Notes: generated by a model not told the origin, from the letters alone. Positions 7,895 to 16,502 are shown, numbered from the stretch's first letter. The stretch: DNA of 25,177 nt from an uncultured Eubacteriales bacterium (GCA_902775835.1 CACYNZ010000009.1:1-25177), one strand, 5' to 3'. Numbers and translations: made by a program.

Positions 7895-10522
7895 ATGCAC
7901 AGAATGGAAGCGCTCCTGACGTGCCCGCCAGGAAGTGCCCGCGGCCTGACCCGGTGGTGGTGGTACGGGCCCCGGGTGCAGAAGGCGGAAATCCTGCGGG
8001 AGCTGGACGGGATGCGTGAACAGGGGATCGGCGGCGTGGAGCTGCAGATGCTGTACCCGCTGGATCCGGACAGGGAGGATGCGCAGAACCTGGCCTTCGG
8101 GTCCCCGGAATTCTATGACATGCTGCGCTTTGTATCAGATGCCTGCCGTGAACTTGGCATGACCATGGACGTAACCCCGGGGTCCAGCTGGCCCTTCGGC
8201 GGTCCGGTGATTTCCATGGAGGAAGCGCAGCAGCAGGTGCTGCCCTATCAGATCGACGTGGAAGGCCCGAAATTGTTTGCCTGCGATCTGACCACAAGGA
8301 TCGCCGGGGACGTCATTGCCGCGGTCATGGGCAGAATGCAGGGCGCGGTCATGGACGCGGACAGCGTCCGGGATATCACGGACGCCTTTGAGGTCCGGGA
8401 ACTGTTCGGCTGGCCCTGGGGCACGCGCCTGCGCGAACTTCAGATACCGGAGGGCACCTGGAAGATCGTGTTCTTTGTGCGCTCCATGCACGCAAACCAT
8501 GTGGGCAAGCCCGGACGGAACGCCCAGGGCCTGGTGCTGGACCACTGCAGCCGGAAGGCGCTGGACGTGTTCTTCCATCATATGACGCAGCCCATTTGCC
8601 GGCATGCGCAGGTGCATACCCTGTTCTGTGATTCCATAGAGGTCGAGGGTCATAACTGGACCGGAGACATGTTCATGGAATTCCGGAAGCGCCGGGGCTA
8701 TGACCTGCATCCCTGGATCTACGCGCTCTGGGGCGAGGTGGGGGATGTCACGAAAAGGGTGCGCTACGATTTCTTCCGCACCATGAGCGAGCTGACCCTG
8801 GAAAACTTCTTTGAGCATTTCACGCGCCTCTGTCATGCCCAGGGCTGCCTGAGCCGGATTCAGGCCCACGGCACCTGGGGCGAAATTCTGCGTGCGTATG
8901 CCTGCGCGGATATCCCGGAGGGCGAGACCTTCGGGGAGCAGGAAGGGTACATGGTCAATACCATTCACCGGCGCCTGGCCGCCAGCAGCGGGCATGTCTA
9001 TGGAAAGAACATCATTTCCTGCGAGACGTTCACCTGGCTGAAGCGTCCCCGGTTCACCGAGACCCCGGAAGACCTGAAAATGGCCGTGGACGCCGTGTTC
9101 CTCGACGGCATGAACATGATCGTGAATCACGGGTATGCCTATGATTCCGGTGAACCCCGGCCGTTCTACGCCAGCTGCAATATCAACCACCGCAGCCCCT
9201 GGTGGCCGGACTACCGGTATCTGGGCGCATACATCCAGCGCGTGTCCGCTCTGCTGCGTGAGGGCCGGCATGTGTCCGAAGTAGCCGTATACCTGCCGGA
9301 GGCGGACATTTTTGCTCAGTCCATGCTCTCGGAGTTGCACCTGGCCATGTGCCTGGAGGATTACATGGGCCGGGAGGACATGGACCGGATCCAGAAACTG
9401 GGCTACTGGTTCGACTATGTCAATGATGAGGCGCTGACCCGGCTCGGAACGATGGAGGAAGGCGGGCTGCGGCTCGGCGGAAACCTGTACCGTGTCCTGA
9501 TCCTGCCCCGGGTGACCATGATGGAGCCGGAAACGGCCAGGGCTGTGGAACGGTTCCGGAACATGCACGGGACCGTGCTCTGCCTGGAAACAAGGCCGGA
9601 AAGTGCCTGCGGGCTCATGGACCGGGAAGATGGAGACCGGGAGGTCCGGGCAGTCATGGACCGCGTCTGGCCCGGACCGGGGCTTTCCATGACAGGTCTT
9701 GAGCAGGCGCTCCGGAAGACGCTGGAGCCGGAAGTGCATATATCCGAACCCGAGCATGTGGGGTTCGTGCACCGTAAGGCGGTCTGGGGCGATCTCTGGT
9801 TCTTCGCCAATCAGAGCGCGGATATGAGGGATACAAGGTTTGTGTTCCGGGACATGACCGGGCCGTGCTCGGTGCTGTCGCCCCAGAAACTGGACGGCAG
9901 CATGCACCGGACCTTTGACTGGGATGAAGCGGAAAGATGCCTGCATGTGTGCCTGGAACCCCATGAATCCATCGCCGTGTGCTTCGGGGAAGAAGCGGAG
10001 GCACAGGAAGAAACCGGAAATTATGTGCCCATATGCCGGCTTACGGACTGGTCGCTTACGATCGCGGGAGAGCAAAGGCGCATGCAGGAACCGGTCTGGT
10101 GGACGGATCTGACCGGCCTGGAACATACAGGTGGCGAGGGCGTGTATGAAGTGAAGTTTGTCTGCCCTGCGTCCGGCCGGTACCGCCTGCGCCTCACGGA
10201 CGTGGGCTGCACCGCGGGCCTTGAAATGGACGGCCGGATATTGGACAGCCTGTGGATGCGGCCCTGGCGCGCGGACCTTGGCTGGATGCAGGAGGGTACG
10301 GAGCATGTGCTGCGCCTGCGCGTGCGCTCCACGCTTTTCCACAGCATGCTCGCAGGTCCTGAACCGGAAGACGTGCCGGATGAACTGGACGCATGGCCAT
10401 ACTATGGCAAGGTGATCATGGACCAGCGCAGGGCGCGCCTGAACCTGGACAGGGAGCGCAAGTACACAGGCAGTGTGCACTCCGGGCTGAACGGACCGGC
10501 TTTCCTGGAGTGCAGGGCATAA
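7895..10522 (+). CDS. GH106-like glycoside hydrolase (putative alpha-L-rhamnosidase)
   Basis: An 875-residue protein resembling GH106, whose characterised members remove alpha-L-rhamnose by inversion with a Ca2+-dependent TIM barrel. The N-terminal barrel shows the family pattern WWWYGPRV, GIGGVELQM and VTPGSSWPFGGP. Candidate catalytic acids are E249 in FCDSIEVEG and E342/E344 in ADIPEGETF, with RIQAHGTWGE just before the latter. The C-terminal third (about 600-875) is beta-rich with a likely galactose-binding-like jelly roll. No signal peptide is visible. The start is uncertain: ATG 7895 has the purine-rich GAGGTGAGGG nearly touching it, while the in-frame ATG 7904 has GAGGG about 10 nt upstream, three residues shorter. 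It begins 4 nt after the phosphoesterase stop, so both are likely cotranscribed. Family assignment is by motif recall and the precise sugar is unproven. Confidence 0.82.
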   Translation: MHRMEALLTCPPGSARGLTRWWWYGPRVQKAEILRELDGMREQGIGGVELQMLYPLDPDREDAQNLAFGSPEFYDMLRFVSDACRELGMTMDVTPGSSWPFGGPVISMEEAQQQVLPYQIDVEGPKLFACDLTTRIAGDVIAAVMGRMQGAVMDADSVRDITDAFEVRELFGWPWGTRLRELQIPEGTWKIVFFVRSMHANHVGKPGRNAQGLVLDHCSRKALDVFFHHMTQPICRHAQVHTLFCDSIEVEGHNWTGDMFMEFRKRRGYDLHPWIYALWGEVGDVTKRVRYDFFRTMSELTLENFFEHFTRLCHAQGCLSRIQAHGTWGEILRAYACADIPEGETFGEQEGYMVNTIHRRLAASSGHVYGKNIISCETFTWLKRPRFTETPEDLKMAVDAVFLDGMNMIVNHGYAYDSGEPRPFYASCNINHRSPWWPDYRYLGAYIQRVSALLREGRHVSEVAVYLPEADIFAQSMLSELHLAMCLEDYMGREDMDRIQKLGYWFDYVNDEALTRLGTMEEGGLRLGGNLYRVLILPRVTMMEPETARAVERFRNMHGTVLCLETRPESACGLMDREDGDREVRAVMDRVWPGPGLSMTGLEQALRKTLEPEVHISEPEHVGFVHRKAVWGDLWFFANQSADMRDTRFVFRDMTGPCSVLSPQKLDGSMHRTFDWDEAERCLHVCLEPHESIAVCFGEEAEAQEETGNYVPICRLTDWSLTIAGEQRRMQEPVWWTDLTGLEHTGGEGVYEVKFVCPASGRYRLRLTDVGCTAGLEMDGRILDSLWMRPWRADLGWMQEGTEHVLRLRVRSTLFHSMLAGPEPEDVPDELDAWPYYGKVIMDQRRARLNLDRERKYTGSVHSGLNGPAFLECRA

Positions 10523-10545
10523 AAAAGCCCGGCCGGGTGCCGGGC
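10521..10545 (-). terminator. Terminator of the ECF S component gene, between convergent genes
   Basis: A 7-bp GC stem (10527-10533 with 10539-10545, 5-nt loop) is followed on the minus strand by six T residues (A-tract 10521-10526). The plus-strand side lacks a T-tract, so it is a weak stop for the GH106-like transcript. Confidence 0.8.
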
Positions 10546-10552
10546 GTGGATA

Positions 10553-11107
10553 TCAGAGTCTGCGTGCCAGGGGTGAGAGCCGCGCCTTCTCCAGGGCCAG
10601 GACAACGGCCGGTACCAGGATGAGGTGAATGACGGCGCCTACGGCGGTGGTCACAAAGTAGGCGCTGACAAAGGTGGAGAAGGTGTAGGACCCGCCGTTC
10701 AGGCCCAGGAAGATGGCCTTGGCGGCGCCGCCTATGAGCCGGCCAAGGATCATGGCAAGGACCATGCTGATGAGGATGGCCGGCAGGTGTGCCATATGCC
10801 GGCGGACCAGCAGCGGATAGAGCAGTCCGGTGAGCACGCCGTAGGCGCACAGCTCAAAGGCCATGGGCACGGCGGAAGGCGCTGCGGGCATGCCGAAGAT
10901 AACCATGCGCAGGAGCGGTGTGACGAACCCGACCACGGCACCGGCGGCGGGGCCGCAGGTGAGCCCGGCGATAAAGGCCGGGATGTGCATGGGTGAAATG
11001 CCCTGGGCCAGGATCTGTACCTGACCGAGGAACAGCGGAAGAATCAGCCCCACCGCGATGAGCAGGGCGCAGAGTATCATGGTGTGAACAGAAGTGCTGC
11101 GGCGCAT
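10553..11107 (-). CDS. ECF transporter S component (vitamin-binding membrane subunit)
   Basis: A 184-residue very hydrophobic protein with about six membrane segments, of the energy-coupling-factor S-component type. These bind a vitamin or cofactor precursor and use a shared EcfT/EcfA module encoded elsewhere. The signature LILPLF...SPMHIPAFIAGLTCGP...FVTPLLRM...AFELCAYGVLTGLLYP is typical of this group. The substrate is not evident; pantothenate- and other B-vitamin-type members share this pattern. The ATG at 11107 has a perfect AAGGAGG (minus strand, 11119-11113) 5 nt upstream; upstream in-frame codons belong to the leader. No EcfT or EcfA lies in the window, which fits a group II ECF system. 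The predicted leader is only about 33 nt, leaving no room for a riboswitch. Confidence 0.87.
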   Translation of the reverse strand: MRRSTSVHTMILCALLIAVGLILPLFLGQVQILAQGISPMHIPAFIAGLTCGPAAGAVVGFVTPLLRMVIFGMPAAPSAVPMAFELCAYGVLTGLLYPLLVRRHMAHLPAILISMVLAMILGRLIGGAAKAIFLGLNGGSYTFSTFVSAYFVTTAVGAVIHLILVPAVVLALEKARLSPLARRL

Positions 11108-11147
11108 AAAGGCCTCCTTGTACGGCGTTTCTGCGAAGGTATGCCGC

Positions 11148-11176
11148 ATGGTAGCACAGGGCGCGCGCACTGTCAA
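11148..11176 (-). promoter_or_regulatory. Promoter of the ECF S component gene
   Basis: On the minus strand a perfect TTGACA (11176-11171) and TACCAT (11153-11148) are separated by exactly 17 bp. The -35 lies 1 nt from the ribosome binding site of the divergent protease gene. Confidence 0.75.
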
Positions 11177-11188
11177 CAGGAGGCGGGC

Positions 11189-11848
11189 ATGGATCGGAAG
11201 ACGGGAACTTGGCTGGCACTGGGCATAGGCCTGAGCCTTGCCGGACAGGTACTTTCGCGTGTGCTGGAACGGGCGGGCCTGGGAATCCTGGCCTACATGG
11301 TGCTGGGTATTTCCGGGCTTGTCCTGCTGCATACATGGCATGCAATTCCCCGGCGCAGGGACATAGGCCTGCTTTTCCGGGGCATGGGTCTGGCCCTGGT
11401 CTGTATCGGCGCGGTGCTTGGCATATGCCTGCTTTTCTCAGGCCGGATACAGCCGGGTCCGGGCATAGACTGGCTCTGGTTTCCGGCCGTCTGTCTCGGC
11501 GCCCTGTGGGAGGAAAGCGTGCACCGGGGTCTGATTCTGCCGGCACTGCGCGTACTGGGCAGGTGGCCGGCGATATTTCTTGGCGCGGCGTGGTTTGCCA
11601 TATGCCACGGGAGCGATATGAGTGTCACGCATATGCTGTGCGGCACTTTGCTCGGCCTGTGCGCGACAGATACGGACAGCGTATGGACGGGCATCGGGTT
11701 TCACGCGCTCTGGAACATGCTGGGCCTTGTGCTTGGCAGAGTATATGTGCTGCACGGTCCGGCGGAGCAGGCGGAATGGGCGGTGCTTGTGTGCGCCTGC
11801 ATTGTCATGGCGCTGCGCCTGAAGAGAAAGGAAGATAGACATGTCTGA
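11189..11848 (+). CDS. CPBP family intramembrane metalloprotease
   Basis: A 219-residue membrane protein of the CPBP (Abi/CAAX-like, Rce1-related) family with about six to seven membrane segments. The catalytic motifs are complete: E108-E109-x-x-x-R113, FxxxH ending at H140, and H172-x-x-x-N176 in FHALWN. In bacteria such proteins process peptides, confer bacteriocin self-immunity or have unknown membrane roles. AGGAGG at 11178-11183 is 5 nt before the ATG at 11189; upstream open frame lacks this and runs through the divergent promoter. The last codons overlap the start of the GH2-type gene by 8 nt, indicating cotranscription and possibly translational coupling. Nothing like a bacteriocin precursor is visible nearby, so the function is open. 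Confidence 0.88.
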   Translation: MDRKTGTWLALGIGLSLAGQVLSRVLERAGLGILAYMVLGISGLVLLHTWHAIPRRRDIGLLFRGMGLALVCIGAVLGICLLFSGRIQPGPGIDWLWFPAVCLGALWEESVHRGLILPALRVLGRWPAIFLGAAWFAICHGSDMSVTHMLCGTLLGLCATDTDSVWTGIGFHALWNMLGLVLGRVYVLHGPAEQAEWAVLVCACIVMALRLKRKEDRHV

Positions 11849-14375
11849 AATCAGCCTCCAGGGCATCTGGGAACTGAACATGGGCAGCGAGAACCTGCCG
11901 CGTATTTATCCGCTGAACATCATGCTCCCGGGCACCACCTCCCGCGCGGGCCTCGGGCCAAAGGCGCAGACGCGGGAAAGCGGACGCCTCACGGACCTGC
12001 ATCCCTTTGAGGGCCGGTGCTGGTACCGGAAAATGCTGGACTGGCCGGGCGGGGAGGCCGTACTGGAAATGGAGCGCACCCGGCGCACCCGCATATGGCT
12101 GGACGGCCGGGAAATGGGCAGCGAGACCAGTCTGTGCACGCCGCATGTCTATCCCCTGGGCCATGTGGAAGCCGGGCGGCATGAGCTCGTGGTATGCGTG
12201 GAAAACACGGGCTATATGACCGGCGGGCATATGGTGTCGGGCGACACCCAGACCAACTGGAACGGGATCCTGGGCCGCATATGCCTTCGGAGCCCGGGAC
12301 CGGAATATGTGCATATATCCCCGAAAACCGGGAAAATGGACATGGCATGGCCGGGTAAGTGCCGGGCAAGGGTGCGCGTAGATGGCGGGAAGTGGCAGGA
12401 GCTTGAGAGCGAAAACGGCCGGTTCCGTCTGGAACTCGGAGAGCTTGAGCCCTGGGATGAGGACAGCCCGGTCATGCATGAACTGGAAGCCGAGGCTGGC
12501 GATGTCAGAATATGCCACAGGTTCGGCCTGCGCAGAGTCACGCATCACGGCCGGGAACTGCGGATCAACGGAAAAATCCTGTATCTGCGCGGCCGGCATG
12601 ACGGCATGGTCTTTCCGAATACGGGATACGCGCCCATGGACGTCAATTCCTGGCGCCGGCACCTTCAGTGCGCCAGGGATTACGGGCTCAATCATGTGCG
12701 GTTCCACACCTGCTGTCCGCCGGAAGCGGCGTTTGATGCCGCGGATGAGCTGGGCATGTATCTGGAACCGGAGCTCCCCTTCTGGGGCAGTGCGGAAAAG
12801 GGCGATGTCCAGGACTGGCTGACCCGGGAAGGCCTGCGGATCCTGGACAGGTACGCGCATCACCCGTCCTTTGTCCTGTTCTCCCTGGGCAATGAGCTCT
12901 GGGGGGACGAAATGTGTCTGCGCGAAAAACTGCGCATGTTCCGGGAAAAAGAACCGGGCATTCTGTATACCGCGGGCTCGAACAATTATCAGTTTGTGCC
13001 GAGGATCGAGCCGGAGGAGGACGTGTTTGTCGGCGTGCGCCTTCAGAAGCACCGCCTGATCCGCGGCAGCTATGCCATGTGCGACGCGCCGCTGGGCATT
13101 GTCCAGACCACGGAGCCGGAAAGCCTGAGCAGTTATGACACGGCGGTCCTCTGTCCGGAGACGGAAGGCGAAAATGCCGGTAACATACAGGTGCAGGTGG
13201 GCACCGGCGTGAAGGAAGTGCAGGCAGATACGGGAGACGCGCTGGTGCCGCAGGTCCCGGTGATTTCCCATGAGGTGGGCCAGTACAGCTTTTATCCGGA
13301 CTTCCGGGAGATCGGGAAGTATACGGGAAACCTCCGGGCGTATAACCTGGAAATCTTCCGGGAACGCCTGGAAAAGGCAGGCCTGTATAATGATCATGAG
13401 CGCTACTTTGATGCCGCCGGGCATTTGGCGCTGGAATGCTACCGCCGGGAGATCGAGACCCTGCTCCGGACCCGGGAGATGAGCGGGTTCCAGATGCTGG
13501 ACCTGCAGGATTTCCCCGGCCAGGGCACCGCGCTGGTGGGCATGCTCAACGCGTTCATGGAAAGCAAGGGCCTGATAAGCCCGGAAGAATTCCGCATGTT
13601 CTGCTCGGACCCGGTCATACTGGCAGGCATGGAGCGCTTCTGGTTCCTGCCCGGAAAATTTCGCGTACAGGTTCAGGCCTCGGACCTGAGAAACAGGGCC
13701 GGGGAGCGCGTGCAGCTGGAACTGAGACGGGACGGACAGGTACTGGACAGGGCGGAGAGCTTCCTTGAAAAGGGCGGCGGACGCCTGCGGGCAGGCACGG
13801 AAGCTGTGCTCCATGCGCCGGATACGGACCGGCCCATAAGGTGCACGCTGGATCTGTGCACGGATACGGGCGTGAAAAATTCCTACCCGGTGTGGATCTT
13901 TCCGGAAAACCGGGATGTATGTATCACGCCGCAGGGCGTGGATATTCCGGGAAAATGCCTGCGCTTCGGCAGAGACCTGCTTGTCACGGACGCCGCGGAT
14001 AAGCCCGGGGCCACTTATGCCAGTGATTTCTGGAACTATACCATGTTTGCGGGCATATCCCGGAGCATGGGCAAACCGGAACCCGACGGCACGCTGGGCC
14101 TGTGCATCCGTGAGCATCCGCTGCTCGCCGGCTTTCCCTGCGAGGGCTGGACCACGCCGCCCTGGCATCCGCTGCTGAAGATCGCGCATCTGGATGAGAT
14201 CAGCCGCCCGGGCGTGGTGGAAATGATTGACAACTGGGAGCGATGCAGACGATGGGGACTGCTCTATGAAACGGAACAGGGCTGGGCCTGTACCTTCCGT
14301 TTCTGGGAAGCGCCGGAACATCCCGTGGTCCGCGCTTTTGCCCGGTCACTGACGGAAGCGCTGGGCCGCGCCTGA
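11841..14375 (+). CDS. Glycoside hydrolase family 2-type enzyme
   Basis: An 844-residue GH2-type retaining glycosidase. Order: N-terminal jelly-roll sugar-binding domain (about 1-150, opening with LQGIWEL), an immunoglobulin-like part (about 150-235), the TIM barrel (about 240-490) and a long C-terminal beta-rich region (about 590-844). The acid/base is predicted as E352 in SLGNELWG and the nucleophile as E478 in ISHEVGQY, followed by the run YPDFREIGKYTG common to uncharacterised GH2 enzymes of gut bacteria. The long insertion between the two glutamates (about 385-470) lies near the active site and may set specificity. No signal peptide is present. GAAAGGAAG-type purines precede ATG 11841, which overlaps the end of the CPBP gene. 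This is not a classical LacZ or GusA; the substrate (beta-galactoside, beta-glucuronide, arabinopyranoside) is unknown. Confidence 0.87.
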   Translation: MSEISLQGIWELNMGSENLPRIYPLNIMLPGTTSRAGLGPKAQTRESGRLTDLHPFEGRCWYRKMLDWPGGEAVLEMERTRRTRIWLDGREMGSETSLCTPHVYPLGHVEAGRHELVVCVENTGYMTGGHMVSGDTQTNWNGILGRICLRSPGPEYVHISPKTGKMDMAWPGKCRARVRVDGGKWQELESENGRFRLELGELEPWDEDSPVMHELEAEAGDVRICHRFGLRRVTHHGRELRINGKILYLRGRHDGMVFPNTGYAPMDVNSWRRHLQCARDYGLNHVRFHTCCPPEAAFDAADELGMYLEPELPFWGSAEKGDVQDWLTREGLRILDRYAHHPSFVLFSLGNELWGDEMCLREKLRMFREKEPGILYTAGSNNYQFVPRIEPEEDVFVGVRLQKHRLIRGSYAMCDAPLGIVQTTEPESLSSYDTAVLCPETEGENAGNIQVQVGTGVKEVQADTGDALVPQVPVISHEVGQYSFYPDFREIGKYTGNLRAYNLEIFRERLEKAGLYNDHERYFDAAGHLALECYRREIETLLRTREMSGFQMLDLQDFPGQGTALVGMLNAFMESKGLISPEEFRMFCSDPVILAGMERFWFLPGKFRVQVQASDLRNRAGERVQLELRRDGQVLDRAESFLEKGGGRLRAGTEAVLHAPDTDRPIRCTLDLCTDTGVKNSYPVWIFPENRDVCITPQGVDIPGKCLRFGRDLLVTDAADKPGATYASDFWNYTMFAGISRSMGKPEPDGTLGLCIREHPLLAGFPCEGWTTPPWHPLLKIAHLDEISRPGVVEMIDNWERCRRWGLLYETEQGWACTFRFWEAPEHPVVRAFARSLTEALGRA

Positions 14376-14393
14376 CATAAAGGAGGAAACGCA

Positions 14394-15749
14394 TTGGCAC
14401 GCAAAGAACTGATTTCGGACCTGACCACGGGCAGTGTGCCGCGAACACTGATCCGGTTTTCCCTGCCCCTGTTCCTTTCCGGTCTTCTGCAGATGGTCTA
14501 CAACATGGTGGACATGGTGGTGGTGGGCCGGTTCGTGGGCACCCAGGGCCTTTCCGCAGTCTCCATCGGCGGCGAGGTCATGCAGCTCATCACATTCGTG
14601 GCCATGGGCCTGAGCAATGCCGGTCAGATCCTGCTCTCGCGCTATGTGGGTGAGCAGCGCCGGGACCGCATCGGTGAGATGGTGGCCACGCTGTTCACAC
14701 TGCTCATGGGCCTTGCCGTGTTCATCACGGTGGTGTTCCTCTTCGGCTACCGCGGCGTGCTCGCCTGGCTGAACACGCCGGAGGAAATCTTTGAGTATAC
14801 GCGCCAGTACGCCATCACCTGCGTCTGGGGCATTGTGTTCATCTACGGCTATAACCTGGTGTCCGCCATACTGCGCGGCATGGGCGACTCCCGGCATCCC
14901 TTCATGTTCATTGCCCTGGCCTCTGTGATCAATGTGATCCTGGACGTGGTCCTGGTGGGCCTCGGCATGGGCCCGTTGGGTGCGGCCCTGGCCACGGTTA
15001 TCGGTCAGGCTGTGGCTTTCCTGTTCGCCCTGGGCCTTCTGTACCGGAACCGCGAGGAGATCGGGTTCGACTTCCGTCTGTCCTCGTTCCGCCTGCACAG
15101 GACCGTGATCGGTCCGCTGCTGAAGCTGGGCATTCCCATGGTCATTCAGTCCGCGGCCGTGAACTTTTCCATGCTCTTTGTCAACAGCTATATCAATACC
15201 TACGGCACCGTGGCCGTGGCCGTCACCGGCGTGGCCCGGAAACTGGAGAGCATGATCGGCGTGGTCTCCCAGTCCATATCCAGCGCAGGCGGCGCCATGG
15301 TCTCCCAGGCACTGGGCGCGCGCAAGACGGAACGCGTGCCGCGGGTGGTGCTGCACGCGCTATGGATCGTGGCGGTGCCGGCCACCGTGTTCGCGCTGGT
15401 CACCGCGGTGCGCCCGGACTGGCTTTTCGGCTTGTTCTCCCAGGACCCGGCCGTGCTCGACATGGCGCTGACCTATATTCCCGTGGCCATGGTCCAGTAT
15501 TTAGGTGCTACGCTGCGCCCCGCCAGCTTTGCGCTGATCAACGGTTCCGGGAATTCCCGGCTGAACCTCATGGTGGCGCTTCTGGACGGCATACTCTGCC
15601 GCATCGGGCTTTCGCTGCTCCTGGGTGTGACACTGGGCATGGGCATCCGCGGGTTCTGGTACGGCAACGCCCTGTCCGGTCTGGTGCCGTTCCTCATCGG
15701 CGGCGGATATCTGCTGTCCGGCCGCTGGAAGCATGTGGAGAGGGGATAA
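14394..15749 (+). CDS. MATE family efflux transporter (TTG start)
   Basis: A 451-residue, twelve-segment multidrug and toxic compound extrusion protein, driven by Na+ or H+. The start of helix 1, IRFSLPLFLSGLLQMVYNMVDMVVVGRFVG, and the repeat of this pattern in the second half (about residues 235-290) mark the MepA/DinF-like branch. The ideal AAAGGAGG at 14379-14386 stands 7 nt before a TTG at 14394, and no in-frame ATG lies near, so TTG is the start. It follows the GH2-type gene by 18 nt and is 3 nt before the Nudix gene, so all appear to be one operon. Export of an aglycone or other small toxic product of the neighbouring glycosidase is a speculation from context only. Confidence 0.93.
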   Translation: MARKELISDLTTGSVPRTLIRFSLPLFLSGLLQMVYNMVDMVVVGRFVGTQGLSAVSIGGEVMQLITFVAMGLSNAGQILLSRYVGEQRRDRIGEMVATLFTLLMGLAVFITVVFLFGYRGVLAWLNTPEEIFEYTRQYAITCVWGIVFIYGYNLVSAILRGMGDSRHPFMFIALASVINVILDVVLVGLGMGPLGAALATVIGQAVAFLFALGLLYRNREEIGFDFRLSSFRLHRTVIGPLLKLGIPMVIQSAAVNFSMLFVNSYINTYGTVAVAVTGVARKLESMIGVVSQSISSAGGAMVSQALGARKTERVPRVVLHALWIVAVPATVFALVTAVRPDWLFGLFSQDPAVLDMALTYIPVAMVQYLGATLRPASFALINGSGNSRLNLMVALLDGILCRIGLSLLLGVTLGMGIRGFWYGNALSGLVPFLIGGGYLLSGRWKHVERG

Positions 15750-15752
15750 GCC

Positions 15753-16310
15753 ATGCTCAGAGATGTGATCGAATCCTATGTGCCCTTTTGTGAACAGGAA
15801 GAGGTGGACCGGCGTGAAATACTCCGGCTCATGGACACGGGCATGGACCTGATGCACCGGGATTTCCCGGCGCACTTCAGCGCCAGTGCCTGGGTGGTGA
15901 GCCCGGACCGGGAGCATATCCTCATGGCCCATCACCGGATCTATCATGCCTGGTCCTGGCTGGGCGGACACGCGGACGGCGAGGAAGATCTGCTCTCGGT
16001 GGCGGTGCGTGAAGTGCAGGAGGAATGCGGGGCCAGCCGGGTGCGGGTGGTTTCCCCGAAAATCCTTTCCCTGGAAATCCTCCCGGTGCAGGGGCATGTG
16101 AAGCGCGGCGTATGGGTCAGCTCGCATCAGCACCTGAACCTTACCTACCTGCTGGAAGTCTCCCGGGATGAGCAGGTGCACGCGCGGGAGGAAGAGAACA
16201 CGGCGGTGCGCTGGTTCACGCTTTCCGAGGCGGAAACCGTGCCGGAGGAAGCCTGGATGTGCGAACAGGTGTATGCCAAGCTCAACAGGCGGCTGCGCGG
16301 CTTTCCGTGA
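15753..16310 (+). CDS. Nudix hydrolase
   Basis: A 185-residue Nudix enzyme, which hydrolyses a nucleoside diphosphate linked to another group with Mg2+. The Nudix box is perfect: G72-x5-E78-x7-R86-E87-V-Q-E90-E91-C-G93-A94. The N-terminal 40 residues and the phrase HAWSWLGGHADGEEDLL are common in a Clostridia subgroup of about 180 residues whose substrate is unknown. Only 3 nt separate it from the MATE gene, so translation may be coupled; GAGAGGGG (about 15738-15746) forms the ribosome binding site inside the previous gene. It is the last gene before the importer promoter; I see no convincing terminator after it. Confidence 0.92.
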   Translation: MLRDVIESYVPFCEQEEVDRREILRLMDTGMDLMHRDFPAHFSASAWVVSPDREHILMAHHRIYHAWSWLGGHADGEEDLLSVAVREVQEECGASRVRVVSPKILSLEILPVQGHVKRGVWVSSHQHLNLTYLLEVSRDEQVHAREEENTAVRWFTLSEAETVPEEAWMCEQVYAKLNRRLRGFP

Positions 16311-16473
16311 ACCCGAAGGTCCGGGAGGGACCGGGGGCACAAAATGATGATAGAATAAACAATAAATGAACAGCTCGTGAGCGGTACGCACGAGGCCGTG
16401 CATGCTCAGAAGCCTTGAAATATAAGGGAATTCGCCTTCTTCTCACTGCGCGCGGACATGTTCAGATGCGGCC
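16311..16473. other. Non-coding stretch with alternative hairpins upstream of the importer promoter
   Basis: No gene is seen here. A 5-bp hairpin (16318-16322 with 16328-16332) lacks a T-tract. A 30-bp AT-rich block (16341-16370) is unusual against the local GC. Two mutually exclusive hairpins overlap at 16374-16401: 16374-16379 pairs with 16389-16394 (6 bp), or 16388-16392 pairs with 16397-16401 (5 bp, 4-nt loop). Confidence 0.5.
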
Positions 16474-16502
16474 TTGACGAAACTGACATGAAGTGCTAAC
16501 AT
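16474..16502 (+). promoter_or_regulatory. Promoter of the chvE importer operon
   Basis: TTGACG (16474-16479) and TAACAT (16497-16502) are separated by 17 bp, with TG at 16494-16495 as an extended -10. The predicted start is near 16509, giving a leader of about 50 nt. Confidence 0.72.

Noticed and set aside
11108..11147. Vitamin riboswitch in front of the ECF S component
   Set aside because: The predicted leader is only about 33 nt, and no recognisable aptamer sequence is present.
11189..16310. Bacteriocin immunity or defence cassette around the CPBP protease
   Set aside because: No small double-glycine peptide, peptidase-ABC exporter, toxin or nuclease pair is seen nearby; the neighbours are a glycosidase, an exporter and a Nudix enzyme.
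16318..16332. Terminator after the Nudix gene
   Set aside because: Only a 5-bp stem with no T-tract; too weak to call.
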